Below are positions 1-7,354 of a stretch of 16,717 nucleotides of DNA, one piece after another. Every line of letters starts with the position of its first letter. Positions within the stretch are counted from its first letter, which is position 1. The position numbers and the translations under genes were made by a program. The DNA is taken from contig JAGNTT010000025.1 in the NCBI GenBank assembly GCA_017987425.1, positions 1 to 16,717 on the forward strand, written 5' to 3'. Under the pieces are notes generated by a model that was not told the origin of the DNA, ran no database searches, and worked only from the letters and a program-made list of their open reading frames with translations. This stretch comes from Candidatus Omnitrophota bacterium (GTDB taxonomy: Bacteria > Omnitrophota > Gorgyraeia > Zapsychrales > Fredricksoniimonadaceae).

Positions 1-1124
1 ATATAAATGTCGTTGACCCGCTTGACCATGGCCGGCATCGCAAAAGACTCGGAGGTATTCCGGCATTCAACTTTAATCTTCTTGACTTCTTCGGACGGCA
101 GCTGCGCGAACCATTCTAACGCGGCAGTGAACTGTTCCATGTCGGGAGCAGGCAGCAGGCGGCCATTTGTCCCGTCCTTGACGACTTCACGGACTCCCGG
201 AGCATCGACCGCCAGAATAGGAACACCCGCCGACATCGCTTCCGTCAGAACTAATCCCTGCGTTTCACTCTGCGAAGCAAACACAAATACATTCATGGCA
301 TGGTAGGCGTCGATCAAATCCTTGCCTTTAACAGCGCCGACGGCATGAACACGGTCCGCGACACCAGCTTCTGTCAGAATCTGCTGCATGCCTTCCAGCG
401 AAGGACCCGTTCCGCACACCAAAAAATGCGCATCCGTTTTTTTCTTTAAGAATTCGGCGACAGAACGGGTGACAAAATCCAGATTCTTTTCCGGAGCCAG
501 CCTACCCAGATAACCTACCACAAAAACATCCTGAGGAAGATTGAATTTATTTCGAAAACTTTTTCCGGAACCGCGCGCGAACTTGTCCGTATAAATACCG
601 GTCGGCACGATCTCGATCGTGGTCTTGACCCCGCGTTCGCGCATCAGGTTCATCACGCTTTCACTCGGGGCAAAAACGATGTCCGCCAGATTGGCATAGC
701 CCGTCGAGAGTTCGATGGCAAAACGCTTGAGAGCCTCCTGGTTGCCCGGAACATAATGGACATTCTCCTCGTAAAGTGTGTGATGCGTGAACACAAGCGG
801 CACATTATAGGAGGAAGCCGCCCGCAGCGCGGCGTCGCCGATGAGGAAGGGATGATGACTGTGGATGAGATCCGGCTTGAAATCCCTGAGCGCTTCAGTC
901 AGCGCCAGCGGTATCGGCAGCTGCACCGAAAAGTCCGAACCGTTGAAATTCTGCACCGCCGGAATACGGATAACATCCTCTTCCTTGCGCTGCCCCGGAT
1001 ATTTAGGGGCAACGATAACGACACGATGCCCCAGATTCCTCAATTCCTTGCTAAATGCCTCTACGGATTTCTCCAGACCGCCCAAAATGGGTTTATATGT
1101 ATTGGTCATCATCATGATATTCAT
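1..1124 (-). CDS. GT4-family glycosyltransferase, C-terminus cut by window edge
   Basis: Likely transfers a sugar from a nucleotide-sugar donor to a lipid or glycan acceptor at the inner face of the cytoplasmic membrane; the acceptor cannot be read from sequence. The frame is open from ATG at 1124 to the left edge, 374 residues so far. The N-terminal GT-B domain has the PILGGLEKSV glycine loop (residues 12-21) and IHSHHPF (88-94). The C-terminal domain begins at VVGYLGRLAPEKN (202-214) and carries the retaining-GT4 E-x7-E pair, E287 and E295, in SETQGLVLTEA, followed by GVPILA. Only the last few residues should be missing. AGAGAGG stands about 8 bases before the ATG. The start is 35 bases after the small membrane-protein gene, so it is probably the third gene of an operon with the glycosidase-like gene. 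PimB-like or diacylglycerol glucosyltransferase activity is possible but unproven. Confidence 0.88.
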   Translation of the reverse strand, partial: MNIMMMTNTYKPILGGLEKSVEAFSKELRNLGHRVVIVAPKYPGQRKEEDVIRIPAVQNFNGSDFSVQLPIPLALTEALRDFKPDLIHSHHPFLIGDAALRAASSYNVPLVFTHHTLYEENVHYVPGNQEALKRFAIELSTGYANLADIVFAPSESVMNLMRERGVKTTIEIVPTGIYTDKFARGSGKSFRNKFNLPQDVFVVGYLGRLAPEKNLDFVTRSVAEFLKKKTDAHFLVCGTGPSLEGMQQILTEAGVADRVHAVGAVKGKDLIDAYHAMNVFVFASQSETQGLVLTEAMSAGVPILAVDAPGVREVVKDGTNGRLLPAPDMEQFTAALEWFAQLPSEEVKKIKVECRNTSESFAMPAMVKRVNDIY

Positions 1125-1159
1125 GCGCAGTGTCCTCTCTCGAAATTCCGCAGTATTGA

Positions 1160-1396
1160 TCAGCGTGTGACGTTCTTTAAAGACTTTTTCACGTCCTGAC
1201 CGAAATCCTTTAATTCGTCTCCGGCTTCTCGGACGCCCTCCTTAAGTTCGCTTCCCATTTCACGGACTTCTTTTTTAAGATCACTGCCGGTGACTGTGGA
1301 CTGACCGCCGCTGTTGTTTCTATAAAACCAAATGACAAGGACAACCACAATAATTACCACGATAAGTCCGTATGTTTTTGAAGCTTCGCTGTTCAT
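1160..1396 (-). CDS. Small membrane-anchored protein with amphipathic C-terminal helix
   Basis: A 78-residue protein of no recognised family. Residues 9-25 (YGLIVVIIVVVLVIWFY) form one transmembrane helix. A Gly/Ser/Thr linker follows, then a charged helix of Lys/Glu heptads with repeated ELKE/ELKD and VRE units (about residues 38-75). This resembles YtxH-like or apolipoprotein-like stress proteins, with the charged part predicted to lie on a membrane or to pair as a coiled coil. I chose the ATG at 1396 because GGAGGT ends 4 bases before it. The in-frame GTG at 1402 abuts that Shine-Dalgarno sequence and cannot use it. It lies between the glycosidase-like gene (26 bases upstream) and the GT4 gene, so it is probably co-transcribed. 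Confidence 0.75.
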   Translation of the reverse strand: MNSEASKTYGLIVVIIVVVLVIWFYRNNSGGQSTVTGSDLKKEVREMGSELKEGVREAGDELKDFGQDVKKSLKNVTR

Positions 1397-1422
1397 ATAC
1401 ACCTCCTATTATTCCGGGATAA

Positions 1423-3690
1423 TCATGCGTGTGTCAGTACTTTGGGCGACAGAACCATCACGCCCGACTCTCCCGTCACAGAATGTCGTTCATAACCCGC
1501 CAGATTGATTTCCACCGACGGGGGTTGGCCATTCCAGGCGGCTTGCCAGTTGACCTGGACATTTTCTCCCTGCACATTGAGCGACACGGAAATATCGCCG
1601 AACGGGGTGAGTGTAGGTCCCAGAGATAATAACTGCTGGTCTCTGATCCATTCCTTCGGAATACCCGACAACAAGATCACAGTATTGGCCTCCAGTTCTT
1701 CGCGTACAAACATATTGCGGACCATCAGAATCCATTCCGCGGCGGCCCACACATGCTGGCCGTCCCCCATGCATCCTCCTCCGGTACGAGGATGAATCGC
1801 CTCGGGCCATTGCCCCGTCGGACTGGCAAGATCAGCCACCGATTTAACAATATTAAAAAACCTGTCGTCACCCGCCCTGAGCAATGCCTGGGCCAGATGA
1901 AGACTTAAGTACGCGTTGATCCCGGAATGGCTGAGCTCGTGATATAACGCCCCGTTGAGCATATATTTCTCGAGAAGGAATTCCATGGTGTCGAGTATGC
2001 GCGGGTCGCGGGCAGGCCACAACTGCAGCGGATAACTGGCAATGAGACAACCGACCACGCCGCTGTCGAGCCGTCGGTAAGGTGATGAAGGAACCGCCAG
2101 ACGGTTCAGACGGCTTTGAACGTTCGCCAGGCTGCGGTCGATCGCAAACAAAACATCATTACCGCGCTCGGTAAAACGCTTGGCGATTTTATCATCGTGA
2201 AATCTGAACATATGCGCCGCCGATTTAAGCCCGGCAGCCGCCCAGAAGTCATCCCAGTAATAATAATCGCTCGGGCCGAAATGTTCGGCGCTGAACCCCG
2301 GCGGCATAAGTCCGGCGTGAACAGCCTTGATGTCCATAGACAGAAGCTTACGCTCGATCCAATGCACCGCTTTATTCGCCATCGGCAGCCATTCTTTGTT
2401 GACCGACGAGCCGGTCATGGTCAAAAAACGGTCCATGATCCATAAAGCCTGACCGTTGGAATCCCACTCCCCGTCCTGAGATTTAAAATATCCAAGCGGA
2501 GTTTGGCGATGCGAAAATCCGTCGATGATTTTCTGCGTGTTTCCTAATAATCCGCTGGTCACCATGGCATTGAGGATGAATGCCGCATCTCTGAACCAGA
2601 AACGTTTGTAAGTAAACGGTCCCGGAAAAACTTCCGAGCCAGGACTGTGAAGAATGATCGTACGCAGGGCCACATCATAAAGGAACTGGAACTGTTTGTC
2701 GGGGACCACGAGCCGGCAGTAACGGCCCAAGGCCTTGGCCCACGGCGTTAGTTTTGTAACTTTTGTCTTGCTCAAAGGAACGGTTGCCGTCACTTCCTTG
2801 ATCTGATTAGGTTCCAGAGGATAGACAGCCGCCGAAGACGCCATGCCTATCGTGCAGGAAATGGCGCCGGTCTTGTTGCAGGTGCTGAATTTGGATCTGA
2901 TCAGCTGCTCGTAAATATCACCGGACTCATAATTGGAATAATAAAACTGGCTCGGCTTCTCGTTCAAATACACATGGTCGTGTCCGTTGATTTCCCATCC
3001 CGTGGATTCGGAAATCTGTTTGATCTGGTGGACCATGCTGATCCCCTCCGGGTTATAGGGACGAAGGGCGATCACAAGCCAGGCCTTGAACCCGGCCATG
3101 GCTTTAAAAGAAATCTTGCAGACCGGGATACCGCCTTCCACCTGAACATGCGCGCTGGTCTTAAGAGAAAGATTATTGATTTGCGAAAATGTATTGATGG
3201 TCAGAGCATCCTCATACGCGATCTTTTGCTCAACATCGGCAAGACGCGACGGAATGAGACTCTGCGTCTCGGTTACCACCCATCCGTCGAGCGACCAGCC
3301 GTCGAACAACGGCGTCACAAGTCCCTTGGGGTCGACGATCGGCAGTTCGGAGAGATCCGGCATTCCCACGGCAGTCCAATTGCGGCAGGTCAGATTGATG
3401 TGGGTAATGTTGAAGGCACGGGGGATGAATGATTCATACTGCGGGGAAAACTGCTGTTCAACCCAGTACGGCCATATCCAGTCCAGGTTATGCTGAATCG
3501 CCTGGCTGTTGATAAGACCGCGGGCCTGCAGGACGGCGCCTGAACGCAGCAACTCCGTGGGAACCCAGACTTCCGAAGGCTGTGAAAATTTCTGCAATTT
3601 TGAAAAAACGACCGTTGGGTCAAGAAATCCCTGCGCTTTCGCGAGACGTCTTAAGATAAAATTCCATACCGACATCTTTCCCCAAGGCAT
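1423..3690 (-). CDS. Six-hairpin glycosidase-like protein (debranching/GH15-like)
   Basis: A 755-residue protein predicted to act on an alpha-glucan or related oligosaccharide. Residues 1 to about 320 look like a beta-sandwich N-terminal domain of the kind that precedes bacterial glucoamylase-type catalytic domains. From about 330 the sequence has the (alpha/alpha)6 toroid pattern, with KRFWFRDAAF (362-371), DGEWDSNGQALWIMDRF (407-422 region), an aromatic SDYYYWDDFW (474-483) and a Gly-rich TGGGCMGDGQHVW near 640-655. Acidic residues in these motifs are candidate catalytic residues, but I cannot assign the pair. No signal peptide is visible, so it is probably cytoplasmic. The ATG at 3690 follows GGAGGG by 4-5 bases. 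A longer frame to 3783 exists only because the upstream repeat happens to be open, and I reject it. Family assignment (GH15/GH133-like) is moderately sure; substrate is unknown. Confidence 0.7.
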   Translation of the reverse strand: MPWGKMSVWNFILRRLAKAQGFLDPTVVFSKLQKFSQPSEVWVPTELLRSGAVLQARGLINSQAIQHNLDWIWPYWVEQQFSPQYESFIPRAFNITHINLTCRNWTAVGMPDLSELPIVDPKGLVTPLFDGWSLDGWVVTETQSLIPSRLADVEQKIAYEDALTINTFSQINNLSLKTSAHVQVEGGIPVCKISFKAMAGFKAWLVIALRPYNPEGISMVHQIKQISESTGWEINGHDHVYLNEKPSQFYYSNYESGDIYEQLIRSKFSTCNKTGAISCTIGMASSAAVYPLEPNQIKEVTATVPLSKTKVTKLTPWAKALGRYCRLVVPDKQFQFLYDVALRTIILHSPGSEVFPGPFTYKRFWFRDAAFILNAMVTSGLLGNTQKIIDGFSHRQTPLGYFKSQDGEWDSNGQALWIMDRFLTMTGSSVNKEWLPMANKAVHWIERKLLSMDIKAVHAGLMPPGFSAEHFGPSDYYYWDDFWAAAGLKSAAHMFRFHDDKIAKRFTERGNDVLFAIDRSLANVQSRLNRLAVPSSPYRRLDSGVVGCLIASYPLQLWPARDPRILDTMEFLLEKYMLNGALYHELSHSGINAYLSLHLAQALLRAGDDRFFNIVKSVADLASPTGQWPEAIHPRTGGGCMGDGQHVWAAAEWILMVRNMFVREELEANTVILLSGIPKEWIRDQQLLSLGPTLTPFGDISVSLNVQGENVQVNWQAAWNGQPPSVEINLAGYERHSVTGESGVMVLSPKVLTHA

Positions 3691-3711
3691 TGAACCCTCC
3701 TTGCCTATGCG

Positions 3712-3784
3712 CGTTGTTCGTGGATCGTTTGCCCGTTGACCGTAACCACGAGCAGCGAACAACGAACAACGATTAACGAGCAAC
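3712..3784. repeat. GTTCGTTGTTCG-type intergenic palindromic element (repeat D)
   Basis: About 73 bases between the BON gene stop and the glycosidase-like start consist of reshuffled GTTGTTCG / CGAACAAC / GATTAACGA words. GTTGTTCGTGG near the left can pair with CCACGAGCAGC further right, allowing G-U pairs, and the tail holds CGAACAACGAACAACG. The internal redundancy and palindromy are typical of small dispersed intergenic repeats. Only one copy is in this window, so its repetitive nature across the genome is inferred. It is unrelated in sequence to the CAGTG elements elsewhere in the window. Confidence 0.5.
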
Positions 3785-3792
3785 CAGATCGA

Positions 3793-4206
3793 TCACCTCG
3801 ATGCAACGCTCAACTGATTAACGAACTTTTCAGAGCCGGTTAATGCTTCCACTCTTTGAGCGATCGTATCTTTTTCTTCTTTGGATGAAACGATCCCGCT
3901 GATCGTGACAATACCTTCATCCACCTGAACATCAATACTGGCGCGTTCATCATCCGGAATCGAGTCTTCCTCATTAATGGCATTACGGATATCGCGGGCC
4001 AGCTTCTGGTCATCATTTAAAAGGCGTTGTGGACTTTTGGACATGCTCTCCCCCCTTACTCCTAAAAAGTCATCATCACCGATCATATCCGCCTCGTATA
4101 AATAACGTGTCAGCTCATTGCCTTTAAGTCGGGACCGCTTAAATCGATACGTTTTGAATTCGCCATTGCCGAAACGACGGACTGGAAACTGGAACGTATG
4201 GATCAT
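3793..4206 (-). CDS. BON-domain protein
   Basis: A 137-residue protein whose C-terminal part (about 65-135) is a BON domain. LLNDDQKLARDIRNAINEE is the first helix, IDVQVDEGIVTISGIVSS the beta strands with the conserved Gly, and EEKDTIAQRVEALTGSEKFVNQL the second helix. BON domains bind membranes or phospholipids and are found in osmotic-stress proteins such as OsmY. No signal peptide is seen. Two starts have good ribosome sites: ATG 4206 (GGAGGA, 4-base spacing) gives 137 residues, and ATG 4044 (GGGGGAG) gives an 84-residue form, MSKSPQ..., that is almost only the BON domain. The first 54 residues are basic and aromatic and match nothing I know. The gene starts 14 bases after the entericidin gene, so it belongs to the YciE-entericidin-BON group. 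Confidence 0.82.
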   Translation of the reverse strand: MIHTFQFPVRRFGNGEFKTYRFKRSRLKGNELTRYLYEADMIGDDDFLGVRGESMSKSPQRLLNDDQKLARDIRNAINEEDSIPDDERASIDVQVDEGIVTISGIVSSKEEKDTIAQRVEALTGSEKFVNQLSVASR

Positions 4207-4220
4207 GCCTTCCTCCTTGA

Positions 4221-4397
4221 TTAATTATTTTTCTCGACGGTTTCCTGGATGTTCTTTCCGGTATTCTCTACATCCTTGCCCAAACCCTGCGTCGTTTCAC
4301 ACCCGGTGAGCATAAGAACGGAAGCGATCAAAAGATAGATGCTGATCTGCTTGATGATGGTTTCTCTGTCGACCACATATGCTTTTAAATTATTCAT
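4221..4397 (-). CDS. Entericidin-type small lipoprotein
   Basis: A 58-residue lipoprotein. Residues 12-30 form a hydrophobic signal segment ending in the lipobox LTGC (Cys33). The mature part, CETTQGLGKDVENTGKNIQE (33-52) plus a short Lys/Asn tail, is the typical entericidin EcnA/EcnB pattern (GxGxDhxxxGxxIxxxh). Entericidins are tiny stationary-phase lipoproteins originally described as an antidote/toxin pair. Many genomes carry single copies whose role is unknown. The start ATGA overlaps the stop of the DUF892 gene by four bases, with GAGGTGAGGG just upstream, so translation is probably coupled. At 58 codons it is easily missed by length cut-offs. Confidence 0.85.
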   Translation of the reverse strand: MNNLKAYVVDRETIIKQISIYLLIASVLMLTGCETTQGLGKDVENTGKNIQETVEKNN

Positions 4398-4900
4398 ACC
4401 CTCACCTCTTCCTTTGCCTGATTGTTGATGGAACTTTTCGCCAGATCATTTAGATTCCGGTCGGCCTTTTTCTCTTCATCTAAAGTTTCCTGCAGTAATT
4501 CCCGGATCCGGTTGTGTCCAAGCACGGCTGCGTGCGTTTCCGCTGTCCCGTAACCGGCGATCTCATAGTGTTCGATGCGCTGCGCGGCCCCGATGATCGC
4601 GGCGTCGCGCGCGGCGGAATTATCTTCGGTGGTACGCACTGTCTCGACACATTCCCTGATAAGCCCCTTCATCCCTTCGCAGGTGACCTTGGCCGGCACC
4701 TGGCCCAGATTCGAGAAAATCTCCTGCAGACGCTTGACGTGAATATTGGTCTGCTCCAGATGCTCCGTAAATGCCGCTTTCAGTTCAACAGATGTCGTCG
4801 CCTCAGCCAGATGAGGAAGCGCTTTGACCAGCTGAGTCTCGGCGCTGTAAAGGTCGCCTAATTCATGCAGCAGAACATCATTAAGTGTTTTGATTTTCAT
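4394..4900 (-). CDS. DUF892 / YciE-YciF ferritin-like stress protein
   Basis: A 168-residue four-helix ferritin-like protein of the YciE/YciF family, at the usual family length. Candidate di-metal ligands visible in the family positions are Glu21 (YSAETQL), a Glu in EHLEQTNIH (47-54), Glu110 and Glu113 in QRIEHYEIAGYG, and the Glu pair in LDEEKKAD (140-147). The family is induced by osmotic and general stress, but its reaction is not established. The ATG at 4900 lies 5 bases after GGAGG. An in-frame ATG 12 bases earlier overlaps that ribosome site and is rejected. It sits 31 bases after the DUF4203-like gene and overlaps entericidin by ATGA, giving a compact stress operon of DUF4203-like, yciE-like, entericidin and BON genes. 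Confidence 0.92.
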   Translation of the reverse strand: MKIKTLNDVLLHELGDLYSAETQLVKALPHLAEATTSVELKAAFTEHLEQTNIHVKRLQEIFSNLGQVPAKVTCEGMKGLIRECVETVRTTEDNSAARDAAIIGAAQRIEHYEIAGYGTAETHAAVLGHNRIRELLQETLDEEKKADRNLNDLAKSSINNQAKEEVRV

Positions 4901-4931
4901 GACTGCCTCCATATTATTTAAATCGATATTA

Positions 4932-5465
4932 TTAAATTTTTTGCATCGCTACGTCCCTGCGCACCGGCTTTCGGTCTCCCAGACTCAGAGACTGCACAGT
5001 AATGCCCAAAACAAACAAAATCAGAAAAGACAATCCCCACACCAATTCGTTCATTCCGAATTGTTTGGCGATCAGCACCGCGCCGACCAGGGAAGAAATA
5101 ATAATTAATGCCACGTCAAATGTGATGGCCATGACCAGGACCCCGGCGACACCGCCGGCAATGGCCAGCCAGCTGATCAGCTGCGGATCGACATTAAACA
5201 GGGCGGTGACATTGGTCACAAAATATCCGCCGCCTAAAAATCCGATCAGCAGGATGGCGACCCACTCAAAAGTTGCGGCCAGCGCCGCCCCTAAAATGCC
5301 GAAGAAGATGGCGACCACAAAAACCAGCAGAGAATCGGCGGCCGGCATCATCATCGGCGCATAATTCATCCCGACGATAAAACCAAGAACGCATACCGAC
5401 AACCAGAACAATTTTCGTCCGGCGAATAAAAGGCAGCAACCTAAAATAATGTCCGAAATAACCAT
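4932..5465 (-). CDS. Polytopic membrane protein, DUF4203/TMEM198-like
   Basis: A 177-residue very hydrophobic protein with about six to seven predicted membrane helices. Gly/Ala-rich segments such as FFGILGAALAATF and LLIGFLGGGYFV are spaced through the chain, and a short basic C-terminus (RKPVRRD) should face the cytoplasm. The arrangement matches the DUF4203 / TMEM198-like family, whose function is unknown. AGGAG lies about 6 bases upstream of ATG 5465. It leads the YciE-entericidin-BON group, and the region 5466-5586 before it is the natural place for a promoter. I see no convincing -35/-10 pair there. Confidence 0.72.
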   Translation of the reverse strand: MVISDIILGCCLLFAGRKLFWLSVCVLGFIVGMNYAPMMMPAADSLLVFVVAIFFGILGAALAATFEWVAILLIGFLGGGYFVTNVTALFNVDPQLISWLAIAGGVAGVLVMAITFDVALIIISSLVGAVLIAKQFGMNELVWGLSFLILFVLGITVQSLSLGDRKPVRRDVAMQKI

Positions 5466-5586
5466 TACATCTCCTTTTTGGTCTGATCGATCTCATTCTC
5501 ATGCCGCTAACTTAACAAATTGCCCATTAAAGGATCATTAAAAGCAAATAAAAAAATATTCATGAAACCTCGGGCGTGGTTTATTT

Positions 5587-5666
5587 CAGTGCCAGTGGCC
5601 AGTGTCAGTGGTCAGATAGATCATCAGTTTCTTAACTGGCCACTGATACTAACCACTGGACACTTA
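5587..5666 (-). repeat. CAGTG palindromic repeat, copy A
   Basis: An imperfect inverted repeat of about 80 bases. The left arm (5587-5615) is made of CAGTG/CCAGTGG words and the right arm (5636-5665) of their complements, with an unrelated 20-base spacer. Copies B (9116-9190) and C (12785-12866) share the arms. The minus-strand start of the element, TTAAGTG, supplies the TAA stop codon of the lipoprotein gene that ends at 5664. Transcribed from the minus strand it would fold into a long hairpin at the 3' end of that mRNA. Confidence 0.85.
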
Positions 5667-5981
5667 AAAAATCGCCTGAATAACGCCGCCGATCAGTTTA
5701 AATGGAAACGCGATCACCGCGCCGATAAAGTGAACAGTGCTTGAGAGAATCCCCCGAGACTCATGAGTCTCCCGGGTCGTCTCGGTATTTGTCTCGGTCT
5801 GCGTCTTCTGAATCGTTTCTCCGGAAGAGTCAGGCCCGACCGTTTCTGTTGTGGTCCGGTACGTGGACTCGCGATCGGAACTTGTCGCACAGCCGGACAA
5901 AGTACCGACCGACAAAAGAGCGCCGGCGATCAGCATCGTTGATAAAAACAAACCTAGTTTATTGCGACAAGAGGTCTTCAT
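5664..5981 (-). CDS. Small lipoprotein, Thr/Glu-rich, with C-terminal hydrophobic segment
   Basis: A 105-residue protein of no named family. Residues 1-30 are a lipoprotein signal peptide with lipobox LSGC (Cys31). The mature N-terminus is low complexity, dominated by Thr, Glu, Ser and Gln (TTTETVGPDSSGETIQKTQTETNTETTRETHES), and so probably disordered. The C-terminus (about 78-105) is hydrophobic, HFIGAVIAFPFKLIGGVIQAIF, and could be a second membrane-contacting segment. Ser after Gly at the +2/+3 region gives no Asp sorting signal, so outer-membrane delivery is likely. AAGGAGG precedes the ATG. It begins 10 bases after the dehydrogenase stop, so it may ride on the same transcript. Its stop codon lies inside CAGTG repeat A. 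Confidence 0.78.
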   Translation of the reverse strand: MKTSCRNKLGLFLSTMLIAGALLSVGTLSGCATSSDRESTYRTTTETVGPDSSGETIQKTQTETNTETTRETHESRGILSSTVHFIGAVIAFPFKLIGGVIQAIF

Positions 5982-5991
5982 AGCCCCCTCC

Positions 5992-7353
5992 TTATTTGAT
6001 GTACACGGTTTTCACATTGACGAACTCACGGATTCCGAAAACAGACAGTTCGCGGCCGTAGCCTGAGTGACGAATACCTCCGAACGGAAGCCGCGGATCG
6101 GATTTAACGAAATCGTTGACGAAACAGCAGCCGGCCTCGATTTCCTCGGCGGCAATGCGCTCGCCGCGTTTGATGTCGCGCGTAAAGACGGCGGCGCCAA
6201 GGCCGAAATTGGTATCGTTCGCTACATGGATCGCCTCAGCTTCATCTTTGACACGTATAAGAGAAGCGACGGGCCCAAAAAATTCTTCGTGATACGCGGG
6301 CATGCCCGTCGTGACGTCCGAAAGCACCGTCGCGGGATAAAAAGCCCCCGGCCCCGGCGGAATCTCACCACCCAAAAGCACCTTTGCGCCCATCCTGATG
6401 GACGCCTTCACTTGATCATGCAGCTGGTCCCTCAAATCGTGACGCGCCAAGGGCCCAAGCGTCGTCCCTTCTTCAAGGGGAGATCCCATATGCTGTCCGC
6501 TCATTTTCTCGACGAATAATTTCTCAAACCGTTCGAACACGCTCTCAACGACGATGAAACGTTTGGCCGATACACAGCTCTGTCCTCCGTTGATCAGACG
6601 CGAAGCCGCGCACGTCACGGCCGCCGCCTCCAGATCGGCGTCTTCAAGAACGATATACGCGTCGCTGCCGCCTAATTCGAGGACAGTCTTTTTCATCATT
6701 TCTCCGGCCTTGGCGGCAATGGCCTTGCCTGCCTGAACGCTGCCGGTGACCGTCACTGCCTGAACGCATTCATGCTCGATGATTTTCCCGACCGTCTCAC
6801 TACCCGTGAGGACACTGTTGAGACTTCCAGTGGGAAAACCAGCTTCTTTGAAGATCGATTCGATCTTCAAAGATGATCCTGAAACATTGGAGGCATGTTT
6901 CAGGATCATGGTGTTGCCTGCAAGCAGGATCGGCACCGCACAGCGAAAGACCTGCCAAAAAGGAAAATTCCACGGCATCACCGCAAGGACCACGCCTAAC
7001 GGTTGGAAATGCACGAAACTCTTCTGCGCGTCCGTCGGTACGGCGAGGTCGGACAAATAATTGCCTCCCTCGCGGGCAAAGAAATCGCACAGCCAGGCAC
7101 ACTTGTCAATCTCACCTTCGCCCTGTTTGATGGGTTTACCCATTTCGTCAGCCATAAGTTTTGCTAATACCGAACGTTCTCTTTTTAAAATCTGCGCGGC
7201 CGTACTTACACGCACAGCACGTTCTTCATAAGAAAAACGCCGCCATGTTTTGAAAGCAGACTGGCTCTGGCGGATCTTCTCGTCAATCTCAACCCAAGAA
7301 TGATCCTTGTATAATTCGGCAACTTCACCGGTTGTCGGATTGATGGTTTTCAA
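5992..7353 (-). CDS. NAD(P)-dependent aldehyde dehydrogenase, succinate-semialdehyde type
   Basis: Oxidises an aldehyde to its acid, most likely succinate semialdehyde to succinate, in the cytoplasm. The 453-residue length fits the short GabD/Sad subfamily. Key residues are all present: PWNFPF (127-132), Lys152 for cofactor binding, TGSVQAGK (203-210), general base Glu226 in ELGGSD, catalytic Cys260 in NGGQSCVSAKR, EEFFGP and PFGGIRHSGYGRE. Translation starts at TTG 7353, preceded by AAGGGG at about 7 bases. No ATG is available near the conserved N-terminus MKTINPTTGE. The TTG lies one base after the stop of the ThDP-enzyme gene, so the two are coupled and probably act in sequence: decarboxylation of a 2-oxoacid, then oxidation of the aldehyde. 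Substrate assignment is inference from the pair. Confidence 0.9.
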   Translation of the reverse strand: MKTINPTTGEVAELYKDHSWVEIDEKIRQSQSAFKTWRRFSYEERAVRVSTAAQILKRERSVLAKLMADEMGKPIKQGEGEIDKCAWLCDFFAREGGNYLSDLAVPTDAQKSFVHFQPLGVVLAVMPWNFPFWQVFRCAVPILLAGNTMILKHASNVSGSSLKIESIFKEAGFPTGSLNSVLTGSETVGKIIEHECVQAVTVTGSVQAGKAIAAKAGEMMKKTVLELGGSDAYIVLEDADLEAAAVTCAASRLINGGQSCVSAKRFIVVESVFERFEKLFVEKMSGQHMGSPLEEGTTLGPLARHDLRDQLHDQVKASIRMGAKVLLGGEIPPGPGAFYPATVLSDVTTGMPAYHEEFFGPVASLIRVKDEAEAIHVANDTNFGLGAAVFTRDIKRGERIAAEEIEAGCCFVNDFVKSDPRLPFGGIRHSGYGRELSVFGIREFVNVKTVYIK

Positions 7354-7354
7354 C

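Noticed and set aside
756..1199. Plus-strand frames opposite the GT4 gene
   Set aside because: The GT4 frame on the minus strand is continuous with E-x7-E and donor-site motifs; the plus frames have low-complexity composition.
2974..3432. Plus-strand open frames opposite the glycosidase-like gene
   Set aside because: Antisense shadows of a well-supported coding frame with no start signals of their own.
3691..3783. N-terminal extension of the glycosidase-like protein
   Set aside because: It translates repeat D, and GGAGGG precedes the inner ATG at 3690.
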